Shown: in pieces, positions 9,992 to 21,141 of the stretch | Numbering within the stretch: the stretch's first letter is position 1 | Layout: every line of letters begins with the position of its first letter | Source: Geosiphon pyriformis | Lineage: Eukaryota; Glomeromycota; Glomeromycetes; Archaeosporales; Geosiphonaceae | Assembly (NCBI GenBank): GCA_016748015.1 | Contig: JAAOMT010000073.1 | Span: 88,177 to 152,176 of the forward strand | Reading direction: 5' to 3' | DNA: 64,000 nucleotides | The notes under the pieces: generated by a model | The model's input: the letters and a program-made list of their open reading frames with translations, nothing else | Told to the model about the DNA's origin: nothing | Database searches by the model: none | Position numbers and translations under genes: made by a program

Positions 9992-10888
9992 TTGCTTCAA
10001 CCAGAACAATTAGAACAAATGAACATGGGAAATCTAGACCCACTACAATGTATACAGCTCAAAATGTTACTCAACAATTTCAATGACATCTTTGTCAGTG
10101 AAAACAAATTTGGCAGAACTGACATCATCCAACATCAAATCAAGACCAAAGATACAATGCTAATCAAACAGTGAGCATACAGAGTACCACTAACCAGCCA
10201 TAAAATCATTCATCAAGAGATTAATCAAATGCTTGACAATGGACTAATCCAGCCATCTATGAGCCCATGGTCATCACCAGTGGTACTTGTCCATAAGAAG
10301 AATAAAAAAATTCGATTTTGTGTGGATTACAGAAAACTCAATAGTGTAACTTGTGGAGACAGCTATTCGACTCCATGAATTCAGGAATTATTCAATGCTT
10401 TTGGTGGAAACAAATAGTTCTTAATATTAGATTTGGATAGTGGTTACTGGCAAGTAGCCATGGATCCAGCTGATAAGGAGAAGATGACATTCACTACTAG
10501 AGAAGAGAATTTCGAATTTGAAGTAATGTTTTTTGGCTTAACCAATGCCCCAGCCACTTTCCAATGGCTAATAGAAATTGTTTATACTGGCTTATTGTCA
10601 AAATCAGTAGTTGTATACTTGAATGACACCAATGTATTCTCAAAAACATTTGATAATCATCTTCATCATCTTCAACAAGTGTTCGAAAAACTAAGAAGAG
10701 CAGGACTAAAGTTAAATGCAACAAAGTGCTTCTTCAGCAAGACAGAACTAAAATTCTTGGAACACATAGTCAGTAAAGACAACATCAAAACAGATCTAGA
10801 GAAAATAGAGATAGTAAAAAACTTTCCAGTACCAACCAATGTAACTGAATTGAAATCATTCTTGGGATTCACAAGCTATTATTGATGC
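9992..10888 (+). pseudogene. Reverse transcriptase domain of family B element
   Basis: Shows the gypsy reverse transcriptase blocks: VLVHKKNKKIRFCVDYRKLN near 10290, LDLDSGYWQVAMDP near 10430, FGLTNAPATFQ near 10535 and the catalytic box reading YLND at about 10617-10628 where YLDD or YVDD is expected. One catalytic aspartate is therefore asparagine. Stops lie at about 10172, 10376, 10415 and 10883. Confidence 0.92.
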
Positions 10889-11420
10889 TTTATAAAGAAC
10901 TTTTTAAAGATAGCTCAACTGCTCAATAATCTGCAAACCAAGAATACCAAATATGAATGGACAGAAAGTCAACAAGAAGCTTTTGATATTCTGAAAAGAA
11001 AGCTCATTCAAGCTCCAGTACTAATCTACCCAGATCACAACAAACTATTCATCATTACTACTGATGCATCAGGCCAAGCATTGGAAGCAGTACTATCTTA
11101 GAAGGGACCAGACGGTAGAGAACATCTAGTAGCATATGCCAGCCAAAGTCTAACACCAGCCAAAAAGAACTATGGAACACCAGAACTAGAACATTTAGCA
11201 ATCTATTGGGCAGTCATGAAGTAGAACAAATACTTGAGCCAAAAGTTTGATATATACATGGATCATAAAAGGTTAACATCACTTCAAATGCAAGAATTTG
11301 ATGACACCCACCAATCCAGATAGAAAATGGCACTCTCATAATATACTTATACTATACACTATAAGAAAGAAAAAGACAATGGAAATGCTAATGGTTTGTC
11401 GCAAATAAGACAAATCTAAA
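10889..11420 (+). pseudogene. RNase H domain and connection of family B element
   Basis: After the reverse transcriptase thumb come PVLIYPDHNKLF and TTDASGQA (first RNase H aspartate retained), then VAYASQSLTPAKKNYGTPELE with its conserved glutamate, and MDHKRLTS. Stops at about 11098, 11222, 11321 and 11338 replace CAG, CAA or TGG codons. Confidence 0.85.
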
Positions 11421-11639
11421 AACATTTCAAACTCAAAAATATAACAAAACCAGAACAATACCAACGAAAAATACAACAAAAGATGAACATACAAAAATAT
11501 CAACAAATTCAACATTATATAACCACTCAACAGTTCAAAAAAAATTTATCTCAAATAGAATGAAAGAGTATCAAACAACAATCAAAATATTTTATCACTT
11601 ACCAAAATATACTTTATCGAAAAAATAGAAAGGATCCAG

Positions 11640-12770
11640 ATCAACCAACCAGAGTAATTATAGAGCCAGAAAAAGAAACAATATTATTCAACATGCACTC
11701 AAATCCAACAGCAGGACATTTTCACAAATAAACAACTATGGAAAGAACCAGAAAATAATATTATTGGCCATCAATGTATCCAGACATCATCTAATATGTT
11801 CAAAATTGTGATGCTTGTCAGCAAAGAGGAGAAACAAGACTCTGTGAACCATTAAGACCAATCAAAGTGGGACAACCATTTGACTGGATTGGAATTGATC
11901 TAGTCAGACCATTAACAATCACCAGAGAAGAAAACAGGTACATAGCAGTAGCCATAGACTATCTCACTAAATGGCCAGAGGCAAAAGCAATTCAAAGAGC
12001 GGATGCAAAATCTATTGCTGAATTTGTTCATCAAGATTTGATCTGTCGACACAGATGTTCAAAAGAACTATTATCAGACCAAGGAACCCACTTTGTGAAT
12101 AGAACATTAGCAGAATTAAGCCAGAAATTTGGGATTAAGAGACCACTATCATCACCATATCATTCACAAACAAATGGTCTAGTTGAAAGATTTAATAGAA
12201 CATTGTGTAAAGCAATTGCCAAACTCAGCCAAGAAAACCAGGACAAATGGGATTTGTTCATACCATCAGTATTATTTGCTTATCAGACAATGAAGCAAGA
12301 TACTACACAAGCAACACCATTTAAATTAGTATATGGTAGAACAGCAACATTACCAGTAGAGAGAGAAATTAATACATATTCAGCTAAACCAATAACAGAA
12401 GAGAATTTTCAAGAAACATTGCTGAGAAGAACATATGACTTAATGGAAACATTGGAAAACAAATGAAGAAGAGCAGCTGATAATATTCAAAAGTCACAAG
12501 AAAAACAGAAAGAAAGACACGATAGTCAACTACTAAACAAACCAGTTGAATTCAAGATTGGAGACAAAGTACTCTTATATCATACCAAAGCGGAAAAACA
12601 ATAGAGTAGAAAATTTGACCCCAAATGAGATGGACCATTTCACATAGAAAAAATTCTAGAAAATGGAGCTTACAAATTAAGACTGGATAACAAAATTTTA
12701 ACCAAAGCAGTACATGGAGATTGACTGAAACCATACCACAACATTACACCACCATCTACTAGTAATATTC
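11640..12770 (+). pseudogene. Integrase of family B element
   Basis: The zinc-binding N-terminus shows H near 11720 and CDACQQ near 11810. The catalytic core keeps D in GIDLVRP, D in SDQGTHF and E in NGLVERFNR, so the D,D-35-E triad is intact in an open frame of 199 codons (11867-12466). A GPF-type motif (DGPFHIEKIL) follows near 12630. Stops occur at about 11728, 11755, 11791, 12464, 12602, 12626 and 12721. Confidence 0.92.
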
Positions 12771-12892
12771 CACAATTAAGAGTACAGAGAATACTAGTCC
12801 AACCAGATGAAATTCCACAAGATCTGGAACCAATTGTTATTATTGACAATAACACATTAAATTGATTCATCAAAAGAATATATAAAGACACA

Positions 12893-13549
12893 ATGGACAC
12901 AACAGGAAATATCAGAAAAATGAAGATTACAGACAACATTCACTCACTAGCACAACAACTTTTTTAATTAATCCAACACCAAGAAATGGAGATTACAATC
13001 AATCAACAAACCATTCAATATCAAGATACTAGAAAGACATTACAACACAGAAAACAGAAAAAACCAGAAAATACCGTCAACAAAATCATGGCAAAAGTAA
13101 AATTAGCAATAAAAGAATTGACAAAAGAGTCAATATATTAAGAGTTGACTAAAGAAACTTGGAATTGGTGGACACAACAATTTTCACAAAACTATTGTTA
13201 TTTTTACTTGGGACAACACGTAAATATCTAGAATTTATATACAGATAAAACAAAGCAGTTATTCAACACAATAATATTACAACAACTAGAACATTTTGTA
13301 GAGAAAAATAACTTATCCACACAAGCTCGAGCTATATACTGAATACACACAGCATTTTAGGATTGACCAGAAATTTTACTCAACAAAGCAATGGATATGG
13401 TTACCAGTAATCAATTGGGAAAGATCATCAATGCTCAATTTGAAAAATTACAAACTCAAATAACACAAGTAATTATTGAAAACAAAATCCAGAAAATACT
13501 TCAAGAGGGGAAATTAACAGAGTTGGATTTTGACAAAGCTCAATATTAA
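12893..13549 (+). pseudogene. Extra ORF after integrase (ORF3) of family B element
   Basis: A 219-codon reading frame from an ATG at 12893 to TAA at 13547-13549, in the same frame as integrase and broken by about six stops. It is rich in glutamine, isoleucine and lysine with no membrane segment. It occupies the place of env in retrovirus-like elements and of ORF3 in family A, and both start with a similar M...NI...L.QL pattern, but I see no known domain. It could also be the C-terminal tail of Gag-Pol. Confidence 0.5.
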
Positions 13550-13562
13550 AAGAAGGGAATAA
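13548..13562 (+). other. Polypurine tract of family B element
   Basis: AAAAGAAGGGAATAA lies immediately before the TGTTAC of the 3' LTR and would prime plus-strand synthesis. Confidence 0.72.
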
Positions 13563-14442
13563 TGTTACTTATAGAAATATAGGAAATATAGTAGCATGAT
13601 TATTAGCCAATCAGAAGTAGACATAGTAAATGTGGAATTCCAGGATTTCTCTCAGAAATTGCAGGATTCCAAGAATTACAGAATTCTCATACAAAAAATT
13701 GCAAGATTCCAGAATTGCAGAATTCCTCTCAAAGAAATTGCAAGATTCCAGGAATTCCAGAATTCCTGTCATGAAGAATCGAGGAATTGAGGAATCTCAA
13801 TTATGTATATATAGCAATAGTGTTAGAAACTAAAAAGACAGACCTCTCAGTTTAGATTTGATCTAAGCAACCTTACAGTTCCCAATTATCAAATAAATAA
13901 TTATTTTATATCTCAATCCACTCTCCACTATCAACACTTCATGTTGATAGTAATTGATACTTAACCATACTGGAACAATAGCTCTTGATCATGGCTATTG
14001 ATGGGATACTAACTTACCAAATTGCCTTGGCTTATTTTTTTTATTTCATTTTCTTTTTTTTCTTTTTTTTCTTTTCTTTCTTCATGTTGTTTTGTTGTTA
14101 TATACTAATTGATTAAGGATTAAAAGTGCTGAGTTATTGACATCATGGATAGCCTGGTAAAAGACCCAGAAATAAGGGTAGAATTTTATATATTATTAGA
14201 TAGCTTACTAGAAGGGCACAACTGCCAGACTAAATCTGGCCTCCATGCTGAGAAAGAAATTGGACAGAATTGTGATTCTGAAGACTATTACAAATACCAT
14301 TGAATCTCTGTTCATTATACAAAGAACTCCATCAAAACCTTCAGATACAATACTTTTAGAATATCATTAACAGAAATAGCTTTTGAGCACCAAGTTATGG
14401 ATTTGTTATTTGCCTTGAGACTCCAAAGATTCAATTATAACA
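13563..14442 (+). repeat. 3' LTR of family B element
   Basis: 880 bp, same length and layout as 4262-5141, ending TATAACA before the ATGC duplication at 14443-14446. It carries the same word array and TATA box (13806-13814). Confidence 0.94.
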
Positions 14443-14549
14443 ATGCCAACAAATTATATTATCCTGTTTTGCAGGATTGTTTATGCCTTTTATATTGCAC
14501 ATGGCAATCTTCCAAACTTAAACATTCATTGAGAAATAAAGGCAGCCGA
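14443..14549 (-). pseudogene. LINE fragment: first strand of the endonuclease
   Basis: Minus-strand translation gives VWKIAMCNIKGINNPAKQ, the conserved start of LINE endonucleases (compare W-N-V-x-G). It continues across the family B insertion into 4261-3964 and was joined upstream to 15494 before the solo LTR inserted. Confidence 0.85.
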
Positions 14550-15493
14550 TATTACCAGAGGTTTTTGGTCTCTTTTTTTAAATGTTATTAATGTCTGTTT
14601 GTTTTAAATTCATGTTTTTTAGAAGTAGTTAAACCTCTAATAACTGAATTTATCTTCAAATTATTTTTTATAATTTAAACTGCTGGGCTTATAAGTGGAA
14701 TGGCCAATTCTATACCAGTTACTTTGTGTAGTTACATTATAGTAAATGTCAACTCTTTCTCAGGAATTGTTTGTCTGGAAGCTTACTAAAAAATGTGTAG
14801 TTACTTTGTTGTGAAAGTCAACCCTTCTACAGAAATTTTGTCTGTAGGCTACCCTAATGATTTGTAATAAGAAAATAAAAGAAAAATAAAAGAAATGTAA
14901 AAGAAATAGAATTTTATCAAGGAAAACATTTTCTATCCAGACCTGGAGTTACTAACAATTTATTGAAATTGGTAGCTAATCAATTTCAAAACGTTAGTTG
15001 TGTTGAGGGAATTTCAAGTGTAATAATTTAAAAATTTGGTTTTCGAATATTTGATTTTTATTTGATTTTTGTAAAAAGTGATTTGTTCTAATTAAGATAT
15101 GAAAAGAATATATTTTCTTGAAAAGAAAAGCTCTTTTTTTATACAACTTGTTATAGTACTAGTCTTTGAACTTGCACTTTTCTCTTTTCTACAATTTGGG
15201 TGAACTAAAGATATATTTCGGCAAACTACAAGTTATTTTTACAAATTATTAATTATTTCGGCAATTTTTCTATTAATTGCAGTAAATTTTGACTATATTA
15301 AATGGTTCAGGGTATTGTGTAATTTGATTATCTTAATTTCTATAGTACAAATCGAATTATTGATTGAGTAATAATATTTGATAATTTGGTTAATTAATAA
15401 GTGATAATCGAAATGATAATAATATGCTACTTAATAATAAGAATTATGAAGATAATTTCATGCTAATTAATAGTTAAAATTCTACTGGTAACA
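14550..15493 (-). repeat. Solo LTR of family A inserted in the LINE
   Basis: 944 bp, ends TATTACC...GGTAACA; the first TG is now TA, a G-to-A change. Flanks are CCGA (14546-14549) and CCAA (15494-15497), a 4-bp target duplication with one G-to-A difference. There is no internal region, so the element was lost by recombination between its two LTRs. Orientation is the same as the copies at 17527 and 27320. Confidence 0.9.
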
Positions 15494-17526
15494 CCAACAA
15501 ACTCAAACCTGAGCACAAATGGTCCAGTTTTTCCAAAACAGACTCAACCAAAACCTCCAAAGCCATTATTTTGGATTCCAAACCACCAATTTTGGTAGTC
15601 AAAATTTTAGAACTACTTGGACTTATGGTGGTAGCTATATCATTGACAACCAGAGAAGAAGAGGTGTAGACCATAGATTTACCATCCAAAACCATATCCA
15701 AATCCAAATCAGGAACCACAGTCACAGGAATCTTAGAAAGAGAAACACCAGATGCAACTGCCAAGTGCATCAATTCCAAGGAACCCAATTTTACCAAAAT
15801 ACCAGAAACCTGGTTAGCCAAAAGTTCTAGAGAGTATTTCAGAAAAGCCAAACAACCATACAAATCATGAATACCAGGCAGAGCAAAAGCAAATAGAGAG
15901 TTTTTAGTAGTAAAGAATAAGATGGCACCAAGAGAGCAACATGAAAAAAAAAACCACCAGCTACTTAAGCCCAAGTTTTACCACCAAAAGAAACTAAACA
16001 TGCAATAGGAGCTTGCTTTTTCTTATAAATACCAGATCTTGATCAGTCACCACCCACTTTTTATGAATCTCAGAAATCCCATCAGACGAACACACATTAG
16101 AGATGTAACCAAATTGTTTACATTTGGTGCAACAAGCCAAGGAAAAACCAGTCCATTGTAAACTTGTACCCTTAAAAACTGGGACAGATCTAATTGCAGC
16201 CAACTTGAATGTTTCATTAATGAAACAAATTACAGCACATCTGTTATGGACATAAGAGCTAGGATTGCAACCAATAAAACAGGTCTTCTTACCATATGAA
16301 TCAAGCAAACCAGACAAATCATGAGCAGTAATGCCAATTGGTAAAGTATAAAGCAAGGCCCTATGCTGATCCCTGAGCACTCAAGATTGTTTATTCTTAA
16401 CAGCCAATGCCACCCACACAGAGTCTTTTCTCATAAGAACAGACCACTTAGAGACAACTAAACTAGCCACCTCCAATGAGTCAAACTCAACCAAAGCTTT
16501 CTGCCACAAACCAATCAATTGCATTTTAATCGACATAATCTTACCAAACTTAAAAAAAACTGACTCAACTGCTGATCTGGGAAGATCTACTGGAATTTTC
16601 TTAACAATTATTTCCTGATTTGAATGGATGCCTAACTTTCTAATATTATTATTTACTAAAATTTTCCCATGAATCATTAGTTCCTTAGTTTTGTTAAGAC
16701 TTAACTCAGAAGTAAAGGAGAATTTGATGATTTCTGGAAATTTTGAGGGAGTAAAAGCTCCCTCAAAATCATCCACTTGATAAAAAATTTTTTTAATTGA
16801 AATCAATTTCTCATTGACATTTTTTCCTGGAATAGTCACAATCTCAATATCCAATGCGAACAATTTTACTGGCTTGAAGCTCCTCTTTTTCAGACCATGT
16901 GACTTGGCACTTGACAGCTGATTGGAATCTTGAAACTTGGGAGACGGGAGTTCCAAAACATTGTCGATGTTACTCATAACATTGAAAGAAGGTTTTTTCA
17001 GTAGTTGTTCTAGAACATACATTCTCATTTGTGTCTTCTTCGAAGTCGTGTCATCCACCATATTGTCAGTCTTGGAACTGTTAAAATCTACATAATTTGT
17101 TTCTTTTGCCACCATGTTACTCATGTTTTTCAAGTTAAACACCTCACTAATACTAGCATCTTTACTAATACTAGCATCCTCACTCTCCACTTTACTACTC
17201 CAAAACACCTTTTGTTCTAAATTGCCAGCTTGTAAAATGTCGCCAGAAACAGAACCAGCCAACAAATCTATTACACCACTAGTAGTTTCAGGAGTTTTAG
17301 ATTTTTTGTATGAAGACCACAAGAGTATATGCTCTCAACTTGCACTTTCTTTTTATTATTAGACTGGATTCTCAACTCAGCCAAGACAGAACTAGAACCA
17401 CCAGTAGAAGAGCCCACTGGTTCTATCACGACAAAAGAAAGAAAATTGGAAGAAATAATTAGAAAAATTAGAGAGTAAAAAGAAAAAAGACTAATTAAGA
17501 CTTCGATAAAATTATGCTCTTGTCAT
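15494..17526 (-). pseudogene. LINE ORF1 (RNA-binding Gag-like protein), broken
   Basis: Minus-strand frames 17430-17325, 17322-16381, 16380-15994 and 15974-15494 are successive parts of one ORF1. The first break is a one-base shift near 17325; the second is TGA for TGG at about 16381 (...KQS then VLRDQHR). A nucleic-acid-binding segment (IIVKKIPVDLP...LWQKALVEF) resembles an RRM-like fold. A cysteine knuckle follows near 16115-16155 (CCTKCKQFGYISNVC) in which the usual histidine is tyrosine (CAT to TAT). The end is joined to the endonuclease at 14549 once the solo LTR is taken out. The A/T-rich 5' leader runs to the next insertion at 17527. Confidence 0.85.
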
Positions 17527-18504
17527 TGTTACTGGAGGTTTTTGGTCTCTTTTTTTAAATGTTGTTGATGCCTGTTTGTTGTGAATTCACGTTTTCTGGA
17601 TGTGGTTAAACCTCCAGTAACTGAATTTATCTTTAAATTATCTCCTATAATTTGAACTGCTGGGCTTATAAGTGGAATGACCAATTCCTTGCCAGTTACT
17701 TTATGTAGTTACATTGTAGTAAATATCAACTCTTTCCCAGGAATTGCTCGTTTAAAAGCTCACTAAAAATGTGTAGTTACTTTGCTGTGAAAGTCAACTC
17801 TTCTACAGGAATCTCATCTGTAGACTACCCAAATAATGATAATAAAAAAATAAAAGAAAAATAAAAGAAATGTAAAAAAAATAGGATTTTATCAAGGGAA
17901 ACGTTTTCTATTCAGGCCTGGAGTCATTAACAGTTTATTGAAATTGGTAGCTAATCAATTTCAAAACGTTAGTTGGGTTTTAGAAATTTCCAAGTGCAAT
18001 AATTAAGGAAGTTGATTTTTGAATTATTTGATTTTTATTTCATTTTTGTGAGAATAATTCTAATTCACAAGTCTCAAGTAAGATATCTAGAGGTAAGAAT
18101 ACATTTTCTCGAAGAGAGAAGCTCTTCTTTTATATAACTTGTTGTAGTACTAGTCTATAAACTTGAACTATTTTTTTTACTATGGTTTCGATGAACTTAA
18201 GATACCTTTCAGCAAACTTACAAGTTATTTCTACAAACTATTGAATATTTTGGTGAACTATTAATTATTTTGGCAAATTTCTACAAATTTCGGCAAACTT
18301 TTGAATATTAAATGGTTTGGAGTATTGTGTAATTTAATCATCCTAATTTCTATAGTACAAATTAGGTTATTAATTGATTGATAATATTTGATAATTTGAT
18401 TAAATAATAAGTGATAATTTGAATGATAATATATGCTAATTTAATGGTAGAAATTATAAGAGTAATATTATGTTAATTAATATCTCAAGTTTCAGTTGGT
18501 AACA
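17527..18504 (-). repeat. 3' LTR of the family A element
   Basis: 978 bp, TGTTACTGG...GGTAACA on the plus strand. In the first 170 bases I count roughly a dozen differences from 27320-28297, all transitions. The TTCNNNGAA-type array is at about 18187-18297. A perfect 14-bp inverted repeat (GTTACTGGAGGTTT at 17528-17541, AAACCTCCAGTAAC at 17608-17621) forms the outer end. Confidence 0.94.
18187..18297 (-). promoter_or_regulatory. Phased TTCNNNGAA-type array in the 3' LTR of the family A element
   Basis: Motifs start at 18187 (TTCGATGAA), 18208, 18229, 18249 (TTTGGTGAA), 18269 and 18289 (TTCGGCAAA), spaced 20-21 bp. Departures from the consensus are mostly C-to-T or G-to-A. It matches the array at 539-648 on the other strand. 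Confidence 0.55.
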
Positions 18505-19192
18505 TAATCTCCTCCTCAAGACTAAGCTCTGTTGAAGTCCAAGTACTGTCTGCACATTTCAGATAGTAATCCAAAATTACTGAAGAAATTTGGTTTGAAA
18601 ATTGTTGAAATTTCAGTTCTGTGAGTTTCCCAATGTATTGGATCTTTAGTGGTTGTAAAATTGGGTTTTGTAAGATATTTTCACAAGTATAAAATAGGTT
18701 ATAAAGTCTAAAAGCTGCTTTAAGTTTGTAGCAACTGTTTGTCGGTCCAGCCATTGTCTTAAATTCATTGTAAAGTTGTTTCTGAATGGCTTCTTTTGTG
18801 AGATTGGCTGTTATGAGTTCTAGTTTTTGTTCATGTAGTGTTTTTTCAATGTGAAAATATCTATAGATTGGAGGGTATTCATTGTTTTCTTCATTAAGAC
18901 ACTGTTGAAGTTTTTGTTAAATTGTGGCATTTGGTGGAATGTCAATAAGTGGAAGCAACAAATTTTCTCTTAAAGCAAGCTTCAAAAGTTCTGGTAGGTA
19001 AATTCCAGAATAACTTCTAGTGTTTTTTTTATAAGAGTGATAATTTTGTGATTTTGGGAATAAGGTTGTGGCTGTTTCTGTTTGAGTATAATTAATATGT
19101 TTTCCTGTAATAGTAATAGATAATTCAGGTATTGTTTTTAAAGCTAACATTAGTTTTTGGGATAATTGTTGAATGTTTTGTGGAATAGTCAT
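18485..19192 (-). pseudogene. ORF3 of the family A element, downstream of integrase
   Basis: Starts with an ATG at 19192 (MTIPQNIQQLSQKL), 120 bases after the TAA that ends integrase (19314-19312) and in a different frame, so it is a separate ORF. One in-frame TAA near 18917 (probably for CAA) interrupts it; it then continues to 18485, ending about seven codons inside the LTR. The full protein would be about 235 residues. The C-terminal half matches the left-edge copy at 2-352. No signal peptide, membrane segment or known domain is visible. The position is that of env, but nothing supports an envelope protein. Confidence 0.7.
18505..18517 (-). other. Polypurine tract of the family A element
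   Basis: On the minus strand GAGGAGGAGATTA directly precedes the 3' LTR. Confidence 0.72.
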
Positions 19193-19311
19193 TATAATAA
19201 TTTTTAAGAAATTAAAAATTTTCCTAAGTAAAATTATTTTTGGGTATATAGATTTTTATGTTATTTTTGTAGGATTGTTTCTGAATTTTTATAGGAGAAT
19301 AATTATAGTAA

Positions 19312-20697
19312 TTAAGTGTTCAAGTTGGAAGATTGTTCAATGACAACTATTGGTTCCAACTTTCAGGGAATATTTTCAGGATTAATTAAAGAAGAATGTG
19401 TACCAATTTGTGAGATTAATGGTTTAGGATGTGTTCTGGAGTGATAATGTTTCAATTAATCTCTATGTGCAACTTTTGCTAGTATTTTCTCATCAAAACT
19501 TAACTTGTATGATCCATTTCCTAAGATTTTGTAAACAAAGAATGGTTCATCCCATTTATGTTCAAATTTTCCACTCCATTGTTTTTCAGCCTTAGTTCAG
19601 TGTAAAAGAACTTTATTTCCAACTTTAAATTCGTTTGTAACTGGTGGCAGTTTGTTGTCATATCTTTTTTTTTGTTGGGCTTGTGAATTTTTAATGTGGG
19701 TGGCTGCTATACATCTTTTTCCTTTTAAAGTACTGAGAAGAGTATAAGCTCTTCACTGAACTGTTTTTTGTAAGTTTTCTTCTATGATTGGTTGTACTGG
19801 ATATGTTTCCACTGTGAATTCAATTGGTAGTTTTGCTGTTCTTCCATAAGTAAAGTCAAATGGTGTGTGTTTTGTTGTATCTTGTTTTAGTGTTCTATAT
19901 GCTAGTAACACTGATAGAATAAAGATATCCCATTCCTACTCAAAATTTGTTGAGACTTTGACTAGTGATTCACACAATGTTCTGTTAAAATATTCCACTA
20001 ATCCATTTGTTTATAGATGGTAGGGTGAAGATAAAGGTCTCTTGACATTAAATCATTCACAAATTTCTTGTATCAGGTTGTTCACAAAATGTGTCCCCTG
20101 ATCAGATAAAAGTTTAATTGGGCATCTATGTCTACAAATAATGTCTTCATAGATAAAATTTGCTACTGATTTTGTATCTGCTCATTGAATAGCTCTGGCT
20201 TCGGGTTATTTGGTAAGATAATCTATTGCTATTGCTATGTATCAGTTTCCTTGCGTGGTAATAGGTAGTGGTCTGACTAAATCGATACCAACTCGGTCAA
20301 AAGATTGTCCAACTTTAATTGGATTTAAAAGTTCAGTAGGGCATGTTCCTTCTCTTCTTTGACAACTATCACAAGATTTAACATATTGATGTATGTTTCT
20401 TCTCATTCAGAGCCAAAAATAGTATTCTAGTGTTTTTTGGGTGGTGTTGTCTTTTCCAAAGTGTATTGATGAAGGATCTGAGTACATGTTGTATAATATA
20501 GTCTCTTTTTCGTGTTCTTGTATTAATCTGAATGGTTTGTCTGAGTTTTTGAAATTTTGATAATAAATAATATTGTTGTGTAGGAAATATTGTCTGGCTT
20601 GTTGTTGTAATTGATGGTTTTCATCTGAAGACCAATCTGTTGGGATTGTTAATGTCTTCAAATATTGTTTGAGATTGTTGTAGTCTTTTGAATTCAT
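19312..20697 (-). pseudogene. Integrase of the family A element
   Basis: Zinc-binding end: H near 20460 and CDSCQRR near 20360. Catalytic core: D in GIDLVRP near 20280, D in SDQGTHF near 20095 and E in NGLVEYFNR near 20000, so the triad is retained. A GPF-like motif, here DEPFFV near 19545, follows. At least six stops lie in the domain. The frame ends at TAA 19314-19312. Confidence 0.9.
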
Positions 20698-20699
20698 TG

Positions 20700-21137
20700 T
20701 TTGTTGGTTGTTAGGTTTGAGTGTTGATTTGTGTTTTCTAATCTTGTCTCATTCTGAAGAGACAGTCAACATTGGTGTGGAGTTTTCTTGGTTTGTGATG
20801 TACTATATATTGGTAGTTTGCTAAAAATCCTGTCCATTTGGTTTGTTTTGCATTCAACTTCATGTTTTTGTTTTGTAACCATTTGAGTCCAATATTATTA
20901 GTAATAATATCAAATTTTTTAGATTTGAGATAAAAGTCAAAGTGGTGTAAGACCCATATTACTGCTGCAGTCTCTAATTCTGTTGCTGGGTAGTTTTTCT
21001 CTGCTGGTTTTAATGTTCTATTTGCATAAGCAATTACTTGTTCATTGCCATTGTCATCTAACTGTAATAAAATGACACCAAAGGCAGTATAAGAGGCATT
21101 TGTGGCTAATCGGAATTGGTTGCTAAAGTCTAAGTAG
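20700..21137 (-). pseudogene. RNase H domain of the family A element
   Basis: Starts just inside the nested LTR insertion and reads RLATNASYTAFG (asparagine where the first RNase H aspartate belongs, a G-to-A change), VIAYANRTLKPAEKNYPATE and ITNNIGLKWLQNKN. It is separated from the reverse transcriptase by the solo LTR. Confidence 0.85.
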
Positions 21138-21141
21138 GCAA

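Larger units (their letters stand above)
4262..14442 (+). mobile_element. Complete family B Ty3/gypsy LTR retrotransposon inserted in the LINE endonuclease
   Basis: A 10,181-bp element with 880-bp LTRs (4262-5141 and 13563-14442) and a perfect 4-bp duplication ATGC at 4258-4261 and 14443-14446. A primer site follows the 5' LTR and a polypurine tract precedes the 3' LTR. Domain order is Gag, CCHC zinc knuckle, retropepsin, cysteine-rich module, dUTPase, reverse transcriptase, RNase H, integrase (gypsy order), then an extra ORF. All coding fragments that I checked from 5144 to 13549 fall in the same frame, so the ancestor had one long Gag-Pol frame. More than a dozen in-frame stops, mostly TAA/TAG for CAA/CAG and TGA/TAG for TGG, make it inactive. 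Confidence 0.95.

Noticed and set aside
18485-19192. Calling ORF3 an envelope gene
   Set aside because: No signal peptide, no membrane segment and no cysteine pattern of an envelope protein.
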